Of a stretch of DNA of 64,000 nt, positions 10,633 to 22,929 are shown one piece after another. Under the pieces are notes generated by a model, which was not told the DNA's origin, ran no database searches, and saw nothing but the letters and a program-made list of their open reading frames with translations. The stretch's first letter is position 1; each line of letters starts with the position of its first letter. The translations under genes and the position numbers were made by a program. The stretch is from Torymus aiolomorphi. Taxonomy: Eukaryota; Arthropoda; Insecta; Hymenoptera; Torymidae. The stretch spans positions 250,049,430 to 250,113,429 of the forward strand of contig CM070874.1 in the NCBI GenBank assembly GCA_036365515.1, in the 5' to 3' direction.

Positions 10633-13479
10633 AGTTATTTCACAAAAAGAACAAGCTTTTGGTAATGTACAAACACTCAATAAAAGTATCAATAAAGGTA
10701 AAAATTTGATTTTATGTGTAAATATTAGAAGTATAAAACAAAACTTTGAAAAACTTGAAACTTTTATTGAATGTTTAGCTGTAAGACCAAGTGTCATTAT
10801 ATGTACTGAATCTTGGAATGTGCAATATACCCCATTGTACAACATATCAGGTTACAAAAGTTACTATAGTGAGAGTAAAATGAATAAAGCAGATGGAGTT
10901 ATGATGTATATAAAGGATGAACTATCTGAACACACAGAAATTATAGTGGTCGACAACATACGTATCTTAAGCTCGGTTATAAAACTAATTGGCACCGAAA
11001 CTGTAAGAATCTCAGCGATCTATAGATCACACAATATAAAAAAGTATGAATTTGTTCATAGCCTGAAAAAATTCCTAAGAGACCAATTAAATACGAAGAA
11101 CCATTGTATAATCGGGGATTTTAACATTGATATATTAGACGAAAATTTTAGTAAGACTGACTCAACAGATAACCTTATAACACAAGAATTTTTAAATGAT
11201 CTCTTGGAACATAAATTTACGCCATGCTTTACTGAAATAACAAGGCCTTCATCTGATAATAAAAGAGGTACCTGCATCGACAATTTCTATATAAAAACTA
11301 AAAATATAAATATTAATTCATTTAAAATAAGGAATCCATTTAATGATCACTACCCATTATTTATAACCATAGATAAATTAGAAATAAATCAGCCGAACAT
11401 ATTCAATATGAAATCAATTAATTACAACAAGTTAAAACATGTTGCAAATAATTCAAACTGGTACTCAATATTGTCTATGCAGGATCCTAATCTTGCAGTT
11501 AACGCATTAATTGACATGATAAATAATTGTATTGATGCGTCCACTACCAAAAAACAATTTAAAAATAAACTTCCGAGAAAAAATTGGATTACTAGTGCTA
11601 TTATAGTCTCGTGTACTACTAAAGAGACACTGTATATCTTATGGAAAAACAATCCCACTTCTGAAGCCCTAAAAAAAGAGTATACAAATTACACTAAGAT
11701 ATTGAACAAAGTTATTAAAGAAGCAAAATTTAAATATGAAAAGGAAATGGTAAAACGAAATAGCGGAAACTCTAGGGAATTATGGAACATAATTAAAACT
11801 AAATTAGGGAGAAATAGTGTGCATGATAATCCAATAAAATATATATACTAAAACAATCAAAAAATTGAAAATAAAACTGATATAGCAAATGCTATGAACA
11901 CCTATTTTTGCAAAATAGGATCAAATTTGAGTGCTCAATTTGCTAATATAAATAATAATAACCTGAAACTTCCAGATAGGAATCCTGAATCCATTTTCTT
12001 TCGTCCGACAGATTTTGCTGAGATATACAAAATATTCAATACATTGAAAAATAAATCTGGAGGTGTAGACAATATTAACGCTAAATCATTGAAAATTCTC
12101 TCTGAATATATATGTGTGCCCTTAGAATATATCTTCAATTTATGTATTGTGAAATCTATCTGGCCTGACGCGCTCAAAAATGCTGAGGTAGTCCCTATTT
12201 ACAAGGCTGGTGAAAAATCTAATATCAGTAATTACAGACCAATCTCTTTAATATCGAACATTGCAAAAGTTTTTGAAAAAATAATTTATAATAGATTATA
12301 CCACTTCTTTGAAAAACATAACATAATATCAGAAAAACAATACGGTTTCGTTAAAAATAGGGGAACTACTGACGCATTAAATTATATATCAAATATCATA
12401 TACGAAAACTTAGATAAAAGTAAACCAATAATTGTTGCTTTTCTAGACTTAGCCAAAGTATTTGACACTGTTAATCATAGAGTTCTTTTAGATAAGCTTG
12501 AACGATACGGAGTAAGGGGTAGTGCCTTAAAACTGATGACTAGCTATCTCACAGATAGGCGGCAAAGAGTAAAAATTCAAGACTGTAAAAGTGAATATAA
12601 AGAATTTACTACGGGTGTTCCCCAAGGAACTATATTAGGACCATTACTTTTTATACTTTATGTCAATGACTTACTAGGAAGTATGCAAAATGACACAATC
12701 ATGTCCTATGCTGATGACACGGTTATCATATCAAGTGACAACATGTGGTCCTCAGCTCAGGAAAAAAGTGTGCTTACCTTAATCATGTGGCCAAATGGCT
12801 TGCACAAAATAAACTGTCGCTAAATATAGATAAAACGGTCTATATGACTCTCGGAAACTACTGTGATAGTGTGCTTGGCACACTAAACATCAAAATAGGA
12901 ACGCAATTAATAAAAAGAGTTGAAAGTCATAAATACTTAGGGCTGTATTTCGACTACAATATGAAATGGGATAAGCATATAAGATATATCATTAAAAAAA
13001 CCAAATACCTAATTTTTGTCTTTGCCAAGATAAAAAATATGATGGATACAAAAACATTAATGATAATATATTATGCTTTCTTTCATAGTCTAATCAATTA
13101 TCGGGTAATTGCCGGGGGTGGTGCGTACGATAATAATATGAAACTAATACAATCAACACAAAACAAAATATTGAAAATCATAAATAAAAATAAATTCTCT
13201 CAAACTAATCCACCTCTTGAAATAAAAAAATTATTCCAGTTAGAGTCAATATCCTTACATTATTCTACATTAAGAAATAAATATATAAACAGTGCGAGCA
13301 AGACCAGAAACAAAACAATTCAATTACCTAAATGTGATAAAAGAATTAGTGATAAAAATAGCTACAATGAAGCTATAAGGGTCTTTAATGGGCTATCTAA
13401 GGATCTCAAAGTTATGCATTTAAGTAGACAATTAATGAAGAAAAAATTAAAAATGTTTATAGTAAAAGATGCAATATAA
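10607..13479 (+). pseudogene. LINE ORF2: endonuclease and reverse transcriptase, two lesions
   Basis: ORF2 nicks the target and primes reverse transcription there. An APE-type endonuclease occupies the first part (CTESWN near 10803, IGDFNID near 11111, DHYPLF near 11348). The reverse transcriptase follows, with YRPISL near 12233, FLDLAK near 12440, GVPQGT near 12614 and the catalytic YADDT near 12709. Lesions seen by comparison with copy 2: a premature TAA near 11851 where copy 2 reads on, and a one-base deletion near 12770 that shifts the frame 3' of YADDT. The C-terminal domain continues to 13479. No RNase H domain is evident. Confidence 0.85.
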
Positions 13480-13770
13480 TTTCAAAATAATAATTAAATC
13501 TTAACCAATATATCTAACAAATTATTTAACTGTTATTTATGTACTACAATTGATTTTATCGATGTTAACAAACACTACGCACATACCATTATATAGTTTT
13601 TAAGAATTTTGTAGTTTGTAATATTTTTTTTTAGTTTGTAAGTTTTCTATGTACCAGATCTACACACAGGCAATAATATTTGCCTCAGTAGGATTTACTT
13701 ACTTATGTATATTTCGTATATAATAATGTAATGTAAATATTTTCTGGAAATAAATAAATAAATAAATAAA

Positions 13771-15047
13771 ACATGATTTTTATGACGTGACGAATTGTGA
13801 CTAAAGAGACTGAATCGAACATTTCTGAAAAGTAATCTTAAAATCGAGCGCGTTGAAAAAAATCGCGGTATCTTCGGAACGAAAGCAGCTAAATGGATGT
13901 TTTTTTTTTTATTTTGTGGTAGCTCAACGATACAACGATAATGGCGTTATCAGATTTACAGTTCGAAGTAAACAATACCCGATCATTATTAACAATTAAT
14001 TTTTATAAACTTTTTCTACATTTTAACAAGATTTTTCTTATATAAATTTTATATTTCAGTATTGATTCGATTAACTTTATTAATTTATTATATATTAGCA
14101 TTATTATAAATAATATTTTCAACAAACTATTATTTAATACGGTTGAAAACAATTGAATATTCTGTTTTTGACTTTCTTCTCTATATTACTGTACACTAAT
14201 ATAAAAGGAATAAGTAATAGAAAAAAATATAAACAAGAAAAATGAAATAAATGTCAATAATAAGTGAACACATCAAAAGATTTGAAACGACCAAGACTCG
14301 ACAATTTGAACTCTAAATGTGCGTTGGTAATGTGATCCTGCCGAGTGACTCATCATTAAGGGAGCCTGTATTTGAACTCTCCTGGAGGGGATAGCAGGTA
14401 AAAGACCGTTGACCCATGTCGTCAGTTGAGCAGCTGCCTTTGAGAAGAGCACATGGTTTAGTGCGCATGCGCATAAGAGCATAAGTTGGAGGCGTCTTTT
14501 TGAAGAAACGTAGCGTCCTAACAATCATCTGACAACTCTCCTCATTTCAACATCTAAAAATCAACTTGATATTTTGTAAAGAAAGTGTCCGCCTATTCAA
14601 ACGTTAGATTTATTTTAAGCTGCTTCAAGGAAACTGTGTATACAAACAACTTTGATTTTCATTGACAGTCGTTACATTTATTTCAAAACTTTATATTCGT
14701 AAGTATTATAATACTCTGTTTATTTAATTTTTTATTCTAAGCTCTTGCAAAGTATTCTGTCTATGATATTTTGTAATATTTTTAACGAAGATAACAGATT
14801 TGACTATCTATATAAAGAGCCCTGCAATACCGGTATTCCGGACAACTACACAGAGATTAGTTCAGATGACAGCGTATTCGGTAGCATGCTGTTTACGTGC
14901 TTGCCTATTGTTCGGACGAGTCGGGTTCAATCCCGATACCACTCGCATTTTTTTTCTGTTTTTCTGAAATCTGTTATCCCGTTACATATTACTGATATTT
15001 TAGCTATAATAAAAATATTTAATGTGATAGTTATAGAAAAATCTTTT
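13771..15047 (+). mobile_element. Left part of Academ-type element B (inner terminal repeat, 5' exon and intron)
   Basis: 13790-14160 resembles the inner left terminal repeat of element A (16980-17220): both have a GCGCG/TTGAAAAA-like block, a long T run, GTAGCTC, and an AACAATTAATTTTTAT-like end. A splice-donor-like GTAAGT is at 14699 and a tRNA-like module at 14875-14951. The acceptor (26193) and coding region (from 26221) lie beyond the BEL insertion. The outer part of the repeat is missing, presumably lost at the LINE junction. Short ORFs here have no recognisable content. Confidence 0.6.
14875..14951 (+). promoter_or_regulatory. tRNA-like module with box B and T-run in the Academ B 5' intron
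   Basis: A box-A-like TATTCGGTAGC is followed at 14924-14934 by GGTTCAATCCC, which fits the Pol III box B consensus, flanked by a TCGGG/CCCGA stem like a T-arm. Eight Ts follow at 14949. I could not build a full acceptor or anticodon stem, so it is not called a tRNA gene. Element A has a counterpart at 17906-17975 in the same intron. Confidence 0.5.
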
Positions 15048-15439
15048 TGTTCACGATTCATTTGAAATCGAAATTGTAACGCGATAGAATATTCTGTTCA
15101 CACGAAACACCGACTATTTACATACTCACACATACACTTTTACACTCGTACACCAGCTACACTATACACTGCGTGAGCGAGTCTATTAATAGCTCTGCTC
15201 AAACCCCCACTCTCGCAACATACCAGTCGTCGCGGCTCTCGCGGAGCTGTAACCGCAAAGCATTTCCTCCAGTATCTGATCGGCCGCTAGCCAGTACACA
15301 GCGTGCACGATCACTCTCGCCAGCACTAATAAAACGCCAGTTTAACCAGAACTAGATCTTTATTTAAACGCCGCCTTCGCTAACCCTTTCCCTCACTATC
15401 CTCCGTGTAATTGACCCAGTAGCCCTATCGTAAGAAACA
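15048..15439 (+). repeat. 5' LTR of BEL/Pao element
   Basis: 392 bp, TGTT...AACA ends, near-identical to 25789-26180 with only scattered substitutions (for example ACGAAACACC against ACGACACACC). The end carries an AATAAA-like signal (CACTAATAAAACG near 15327). LTRs of one insertion start identical, so the few differences imply a fairly young insertion. Confidence 0.93.
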
Positions 15440-15457
15440 TTTGGTCCTTCGAGCCGG
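15440..15457 (+). promoter_or_regulatory. Candidate primer-binding site of the BEL/Pao element
   Basis: TTTGGTCCTTCGAGCCGG lies directly after the 5' LTR, where the minus-strand tRNA primer would pair. I recall this word as frequent after arthropod BEL/Pao LTRs; the tRNA was not checked. Confidence 0.6.
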
Positions 15458-15691
15458 ATATCGCGCGTGCGCGATCGAGGATAGCGAGTAGAAAGTTCTC
15501 GGCCACGTGGCGTCCCGGAAGTGCTCATCGCGCGTGGATACCTACCACGTGTCGCGATAACTTCCTTATCTTCCAAGTGTACTTTCGAGTCGCTTGGAGA
15601 TAAATTAACTCGTCCAACGCAATAGAAGTCGTGTCTCGCACACAGGCGAGTGTTCGACCACGGTGGGCAGCAGCAATCTACAACATTCATC

Positions 15692-16050
15692 ATGAGCGCT
15701 GTAGAAGCCCTATTCAAACGCCAGGCCGAGCTTTCCAAGTCAATCGGGAATGCCACAACTAACCTCAAGAAAATGGGCAAGGACAAGTTTACACGCACCG
15801 TGATAAATGTAAGGTCCAACAGCCTGCAATCATCATGGAAGGAGTTTCATGAAAACCATTTAATTCTAATCAAGCATTCAGTTAACTCTGAGGAAAAGGA
15901 CGAAGATACTTACTTTGCTGACAACTCCTATGCAGACACGGAGCAGCAGTATCTGGAAGCATTGACGTACATGCTTAGCATCGCAGATAAACTCGAGGAA
16001 CCAGCAGGAACAAGTCAAGGTACGGCCTCGTCACAAGCTCCTCAGGCAAT
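15692..16050 (+). pseudogene. BEL/Pao gag, N-terminal part, interrupted by Academ A
   Basis: An ATG at 15692 opens a frame for a helical gag N-terminus (repeated Leu/Lys, LQSSWKEFHENH near 15820). The frame runs to the Academ insertion at 16051. The downstream gag at 24117 continues in register: with the insert and one AAT copy discounted, codons before 16050 and after 24116 stay in phase. The last residues read as an ORF up to 16078 belong to Academ sequence. The gag forms the particle shell; this copy is disrupted. Confidence 0.85.
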
Positions 16051-17221
16051 TAGGCCAGTCAAATTAGTTTTTTCATGAAACCTAATTGTAAGCCGACCTT
16101 ATCAAGCGGGCTATGATTGGAGAGGTCATCAGGAACAATAACCCGGTGAATGAGTATAAAAATTTACATGGGAAATGTTTTTAATTAACAATTGAATGCT
16201 CGGAAAAACAGTTTTTCGACTGCTACAAAAAAACTACTGACTTTACAGAAAAAAGTTCAAAGTAAACTTTGTAGATATTAAAAAGATCTATCAAACGCAA
16301 TTTACAGATTTAAATTTAGTTAATTTGTTTATCTGCAAATCGCAAAAAACCGCTTAAAAAGGCCATTTTTACGATTGTTTATTACTCTGTTAAAAATGTC
16401 GTTAGGTGCTTGATAACTCGTTTAAGTATATCTCTTATAGCACTTAATAAGCAGTTAAAATTTTAGCTAAAAATATTTAATAGTTTTTGCATAATTCCAT
16501 TTATTTATTAGATTTTGGTCATTTTTGCGTGATTTTTCCCAGCCGTGGGACGTCGCACGAGGATGCAGTAAACGTATTTTGAAAGTTTAACATCTCTACT
16601 TTCACGAAAAATGAATAGCTAAGCGATTTTTTCAAATTTAATTGTTTAAAATCTCAAAATAAAAAGAAGTCATTTTTTTGCTATAAATAAAAGCAATTGC
16701 GGCTCGACTATTGGTCGTAGATAATCGACAGTAGGTTCGTTGGAAAGCTGGCATTTTTTCACAAATTTTAAGGGGTCTACGAACTCTCTAAGTGCTCTGG
16801 GAGCCGAGATAATTTTTTTTTTTGTAAAAATCGCTGTGTCTTCAATTATTAATATTAAGAAACGAGACAGGGACGAAAAATCGAACTAATAGTTCTACTA
16901 ACAGAAAAAAAATATTTCGTCACATTTATTGCAAAATTACATTGTTATAAATAATCACGAAGGCGCGGGTCTAAATTGGAGAAGGCTACAAGTGTCACGC
17001 GCAAAAACTGAGCGTAGGAACTTCAAATCCGACGCGCTCGAAATTTTTTTCATATCTCAGTATATAATTGACGTAAACCCTTCATTTTTTTAATTTGGGG
17101 TAGCTCGCCAAAATATTAACATACAGCCTACTCATTTCCCCAAAAAAGTTTATTTAACAATACTTAATTAACAACAATTATTTTTATTAACTTTTTCTGT
17201 TTTTTTTTCATAAATAAATAA
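16051..17221 (+). repeat. Left terminal inverted repeat of Academ A
   Basis: Matches the reverse complement of 22930-24113 with few differences, for example the shared CCTAATTGTAAGCCGACC and CATTTCCCATGTAAATTT words. It contains A/T-rich palindromic stretches and no ORF. Confidence 0.9.
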
Positions 17222-17280
17222 TTAAATACATATAATTTTATGCAATGGTACATATTATTAATTAATTAAACATACTTTTA

Positions 17281-18261
17281 TATTACTCTGTGTATGTGAG
17301 TTTATGTGTGTGTGAGTAGATTTGAATTTTTCCGCGCTTTCATGTGTTCGGAAACGCATGTTCCGAAAGGCATCGGGGTGAAACCTTTCGTTAGACGCTT
17401 CGACACTTGTGCGCATGTCTCCGCCAAGGGGAGCGTTACTATACTTTCTCTTTTGACCGTTGTGCCAGTGACGCCAGCCACCGAGTATAGAAGCATAAGT
17501 AGTATCGAATACAATTTTAGTATAACATACAGTGTATATTACAGTTTAATAAACAGTTTATAAGTGACATTTATTGAATCCTCGTAAGTGAATGTATACA
17601 GTATTCTGATTTATATTGTAATTATCAAATATATTTATAAGTTATATATTACAGTTGCATTTGCTGTTTTTAAACGAAAATCCGGATTGTTTGGGATATC
17701 GTATCACAGCTATAAGAGAAAGACTTTATGAACTAGTGTTATCGCACCGTTGGTAAGTACATAAATGTTGAAATTGTTATTCATGGTGTTATTACGAAAT
17801 CGGTAAATAATTTATTTGAAATTAGTGTTACGTGCAGATATACGTACGAATATAAAAGTGCAAAATAAGCCAGCCGTTCGATTAATAGAAGTCCGATTGG
17901 TACGGTGGCTTGATGGTAGCCTTTCTGGCTTGTGCGTCGGCGGCTCCGGTTCGATCCCAGGGTCCGTCAATTTTTTATTCCTAAAAGTTGCTATAGCCCA
18001 CTCGTAATTTTATCAAAAATAATATTATTAGTTTAAAACAATTTTTATGAAAATTTTTTTGAAAAATATTTATTTTGGCATAGTGTAAACGGATGTCTAA
18101 ATTATAATTTTTTTTTAATATTTATAGTCAAATACAGTTTAATTATGAATACATTTTTAAAATCAGTTTTATTGATATATTTTTTTTGTTAATTATATGT
18201 TATAGTTAATTAAGTTTCAATAATTACAAAATTTATTGATACAATACATTATTTTGTGCAG
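17281..18261 (+). other. Academ A 5' exon and intron
   Basis: 17281-17752 is probably an untranslated first exon, ending at the donor in TG/GTAAGT (17753). The intron ends in TTTTGTGCAG at 18261, 18 bp before the ATG at 18280. It holds the tRNA-like module at 17906-17975; the rest is AT-rich. Confidence 0.5.
17906..17975 (+). promoter_or_regulatory. tRNA-like module with box A, box B and T-run in the Academ A 5' intron
   Basis: TGGCTTGATGGTA (17906-17918) resembles a Pol III box A within a D-arm-like GGC...GCC stem. GGTTCGATCCC (17948-17958) matches the box B consensus. Six Ts follow (17971), a Pol III stop. The acceptor stem does not pair convincingly. A related module is at the same place in element B. 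Confidence 0.55.
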
Positions 18262-18279
18262 GTTGAAGTTTTCTTGAAA

Positions 18280-21200
18280 ATGGAAATTGACGGCGCGAAC
18301 ATCTGTTTGCTGTGTGACAAACTATTCAACCCCGAGCAGGCTCGAGTTCTCAAAGAGAAGGCTATAGCAACCTTAACTGATGCAAGTTTAAAGAGGAAGG
18401 ACAACAAACATAAAAAACTCCAAAAGTGTCAAGCATTAACAATTCATACCAATTGTCATAGTAATTATGTTAAACCGTCAAGTATAAAAGCTGCCCAAAA
18501 ACAAGCAAGTATTTTAAAAGTAACTGCGAGACAAAATACTATTGCTCTACAGCAGTTTGATTTTAGCAAATATTGTATTGTTTGCAGGGAAGAAGCGTCG
18601 CACGAGTACAATGCTAAAAGGGAAAAATATCCTAACGCGAATCTTTCGAAAGTCAAAATTGTTAGTAGCGACACTTTAAAGGGCAATATTCTAGAAAAAA
18701 TTACTTCACGCCAGAACGATGAAACTTTACGAGATAACCTTCGAGAAGAATATACAGTTTTAAAAAAACTTATTGAAAACGTAGATTTGGTAGAACGGGG
18801 CGCCCGTTACCATGATTTTTGCATACGAAAATTTTCAATTTTTAGACCGTCTCATAAAACCGGTCGACCTATGCGTAAAGATACATCTGACGTTGTGGAC
18901 TATATTATCTCTTATTTATGCGAGTTTAGTGATGAGGAGTGCCAATTTTCCATTGCAAGTATTTTAAGCGAATACAAAGAAGAAGAAGAAGAACTTCCTT
19001 GCAAACTTGACACAATTCACAATAAACTAGTAGAATATTTTGGTGACGCAATTTCCGTTTATAAAGTAAAAAAAGATTTAGTTGTTTGTTTCGCGTTTGT
19101 AAGAAATAAGATTCTTTCTGCGGAATGGTACAACAATAAAAACTCAGATGTTGAAGCCGAACGCAAACGGATTATTGATACAGCAGCAGAATTGCTTCTT
19201 GAAGATATAACATCGAAGTATTATGATACAGTTAATTATCCTGCGCCTGATCATTTTTTTGATAACATCAAAGATGACATACCACCGACGTTACAATCGT
19301 TTTTCGATATTTTGATGAGAAGTAACAAAAGAAAAAATGAAATGTGGGATAAAAGAATCATGACACTTTGTCATATTATTATATCCTCCGTAAGACCTCG
19401 GTCATTTTTATCCCCGATTTTATTGGGTTTGTCAACTATGATGTATAAAAAGCATGCATCGAAAAATCTCATAGATTCATTGGCTTATCTTGGATTATGT
19501 GCTTCCTATTATAAAACGCAGCTTTTTGAATCTTCTATAGTTTGTCAGCCCGAAACTTATGACTCCGGTGCAGCTTATTTTCAGTTTGTATACGATAATG
19601 CCGACAACAGGTGCACAATAGATGGTCGGAATACTTTCCATGCGATGGGTGGTATTATCTGTGCAACTCCTGCCTCCGAAATATCAACAAATACTAAAAT
19701 AGAACGCTAAGCTCGTATTCTTTCGGTTAATAACGTAGGCGCTTTTGGTTTCGTCCCTCTTCAAAACTTTCAAGAGGAGTGCACGCGGGGCTTAAAAATA
19801 TTGTGATTGAAGATGTAACTATAAACAATCCAATAACGCAAAATCATGTAGAGCCGACAGATTTATTATGGTTTTATGGGAATTACATACGGCGAGAAAA
19901 CTTGAGCGGTTGGAACAGTTTTATGGAGCAATGTACGCAGGTAAAACCTTTCAACATATCGAAAATAATTTCGGTCCCGTTCGTAAACGCCCCGCCCAGT
20001 AGTTATGACACAATTTTTACAGTTTTAATCGAAGCTAACGAAAAGTGTATAGCCCAAAATCAAAAACATGTTTTTGTAACCTTTGATCAACCGCTTTATC
20101 AAAAAGCTCGTGAAATTGTAGAATGCTGTAAGGGAACTCCAAATGAAATAAAAATTAATAAAATCGTTGTGAGGATTTCATATGCTCATGTCATATCTTG
20201 GCGCAGTCGGATATGTGATGGACGGCAGTGGATTAAAAGATGCTTTTTGCCAGTTGTACGCTGAAGTTTCAGCTGAAAAAGCATTAAGTGGCCACGCGTA
20301 TTCCAGAGCAATCAGAGGACACATTTTAATCCAAAATGCTTTATCACATATCATTTTTTCTACTATGAATCTATCGGAATCAGAAGTATTTGTTCTAAAG
20401 AATTTGCTCTAGTATGTAGGAAAATCGGAATTTCACACGTTGCTTGAACAAAATAATATTGAAGAAATAAGAAAAAAATTTGTAGATAAATTAAATTTGA
20501 TTAAAGAGAACGGACCAACAGCCGAATTGTGGATTCAGTATTTTAAAATGATAGATCTTGCAAAACAATTTATTCAAGCAGAAAGAAGTGGTGACTGGAA
20601 CATGCACCTCGAGTGTGTACAGAAAATGTTGCCTTATTTCCACGCTAGCGGTCATAATTTGTACGCCAAAAGTGCCCACTTATATTTACAAGATATGTAC
20701 AATCTTGAAAATATAATGGACGTAATAGAGTTTGATAAATTCAGTCGTTTAGGCTACTTTACTATTAGGCGAGGGGACAAATATCGATCCGGAACGTGGT
20801 CTGATATGATCATTGAACAAATGTTGATGCGGCCAATGAAAGTGAGTGGCGGCTTAACACATGGACGCGGCATAACTGACAGTACATTATGTAAGTGGGT
20901 TTTATCAACGATCGTTTTAATCCAAGTTACAGATACTGTCGAGAAATTCTGTAATATTACTTACGCAACGTCTGATCAACATGTCGACGCAAGTAATTCT
21001 CGTATTAAGAGAGATTTGAAAGACTTTAACAAGTTAACAGAATTTTTTTAGAACCACAATCCATTTCCTGTAACGCACAATATAATATCGATTAGTAGTG
21101 GAATAGTAGGTGGCAATAAAATAAACTGCCACAAAGCATACGAGGTAGGTTTAGAATGTATTAAGAAAATTGTCGGCGGGAACTTTGGATCGATCAAATT

Positions 21201-22825
21201 GTAAAAAAAGACAAGGTATTATTTTTGAAGACAGTCACTTCATCGATAAAGATAGACAATGAAGTAGTAGCGATCGGTCCTACATTGTTATTTCAAAGAA
21301 TATCGCTAAATATTGAAAGCAAATCAGACATGCGAAAATTCTTATAATATGAGCTTGCTCCTTATCCGCTCCCACTTTTTGACGAGGGTGGTATGCGGAA
21401 AGGACGCAAGTCTTCTTTCTACGACAATTTGAGTAAAATAACAGAGCTTCCACGAAATGAGCAGGATTACTATATAATCGATGGCGGCTTTCTTCTGCAT
21501 AAAGTTCGTTGAATTTATAGTACAGCACTACGTTAATTACGCTATCAATCATTATAGTAGAAACTGTACTATAGTTTTCGATGGTTATCCCGACGGCCTT
21601 AGCACAAAAAGTACAAAGGCCGCTGAGAAGTCACGGAGAGAAAATAAAAATTTGGGCCGTGAAATTGAATTTAATAGACAAACTGTTATTTCAATTTCAC
21701 AGGACAAATTTTTAAGTCAAAACAAAAATAAAAAAAATTTAATAACATTATTGTGCGAACAGTTCAAAAAAGAAAATTACACCACTTTAGTCGCCGAGGA
21801 GGATGCAGATTTTCTTATAGTCACCACGGCGGAAAAATGCAGCCTTACGTGGAGAACGTGGATCGTTGGAGAAGACATAGATTTACTGGTAATATTAAAC
21901 AAACACAAACCGTATAACACCATCTACTTTTTAAAACCCGGCAAAGGAAATATACAGGACAGTATTTACGACAGCAATAGTTTTAAACATGAATAATTAC
22001 AGTATTTGCTCACGTTCCTTCACGCGTTCACAGGATGTGATACTACGTCTTGCTTTTTTAAGCAAGGCAAAAATAAAATTATCAATATTTTATTAAACGA
22101 CAACGCTTTCCAACAACAGGCTCAACGCTTTTATGATCCCAACGCGACGCCTGAAGCTTTAGCTGCGAGTGCATATGAAATTGTTAGCCGATTATATGGA
22201 ACCAAAAAAGATAAAAAAAAGTTTACATGAGCAGCGATATCTAAACTTCCAAAAGTCTGCGTTAAAAGGTTCCGCAAAACTTGAAAATTTGCCGCCTACT
22301 GAAGGTGCCACAATGCAGCATGCATTTCGCACATATCTTCAAGTGCAGCAGTGGGAAGGTTTCACAAAAAATCCGACGGATTAGGGTTGGAAAGAGCGAC
22401 TTGATGTTTTACACCCCGTTCCCACACTAGAGCCGCTCATCCCAGACGAAGTACTGCGGAAAATTAGCTGTAGATGTGAAACGGGGTGCAAGAAAAAGAC
22501 ATGCAGCTGCCGAAAGCATGGCTTGCGATGCTCAAATATATGCTCATCATGCCATGGTGAAACCTGCACAAATGTGGAAGAAATGGTTATTGATATGGCA
22601 GATATCATGCATGATGATGCAGAATATGATGAGCAATTCGAAACCGAATACGAAGTCCCGCCAAGTACACAAGAAACAAATGATGAAGAAGATCAAGAAG
22701 ATGAAGAAGAAGAAGAAGAAGATGAAGATGAAGATGAAGAAGAAGAAATAGAAGAACGTAATCAAGAACTGAATGAGTCAGTATTACGCCCAACAAAGGC
22801 AAAAAAACGTAAAATAACCATTTAA
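18280..22825 (+). pseudogene. Academ A transposase with XPG-like nuclease and Cys-rich C-terminal domain
   Basis: The product would cut and join the element ends. The N-terminus has cysteine motifs (CLLCDKLF, and YCIVCREEA near 18570). A long conserved middle follows (SVRPRSFLSP near 19390, THGRG near 20860). The XPG-like region has FDGYPD near 21580, GEDIDLLV near 21870 and HAFTGCDTTS near 22024, matching the order of metal-binding acidic residues in FEN1/XPG. A cysteine-rich segment (22470-22575, CXC/tesmin-like spacing) and an acidic then basic tail end the protein. Lesions: TAA 19708, frameshifts near 19795 and 20175, TAG 20410, TAG 21049, several breaks at 21200-21560, stop near 21994, frameshift near 22220 and TAG 22382. 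Length and motif order fit Academ; the call rests on recall. Confidence 0.8.
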
Positions 22826-22929
22826 GTGTTAAATCTGCAATAAATGATGTTTTCAAAACAAATACATTATTTTTTATTATTTCATTAACTAGTAGTAGAC
22901 ACCCCAGCATTTATCCATAACTAATTCAT

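Larger units (their letters stand above)
8885..13770 (+). mobile_element. Non-LTR retrotransposon (LINE, Jockey/CR1-like group), copy 1
   Basis: Layout is a 5' UTR, ORF1 (9040-10632), ORF2 (10607-13479) with endonuclease and reverse transcriptase, and a 3' UTR ending in an (AAAT)n tail near 13745-13770. The 5' boundary is approximate (8885 is where similarity to the upstream relic ends) and I could not identify a target duplication. The 3' half is nearly identical to copies 2 (28463-30811, minus) and 3 (34823-38835, interrupted), pointing to recent activity. The tail abuts the left part of Academ element B. Confidence 0.8.

Noticed and set aside
17900..17980. A genuine tRNA gene
   Set aside because: Box B and D-arm-like sequence are present but no acceptor or anticodon stem pairs properly.
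19770..19810. Possible programmed frameshift in the Academ transposase, since A and B both shift near GGGCTTAAAA
   Set aside because: The shifts go in different directions and each is next to a different A run, so independent indels explain them better.
22547..22910. Phe/Leu-rich minus-strand ORFs that look like membrane proteins
   Set aside because: They are the reverse strand of the acidic GAAGAA tract of the Academ C-terminus.
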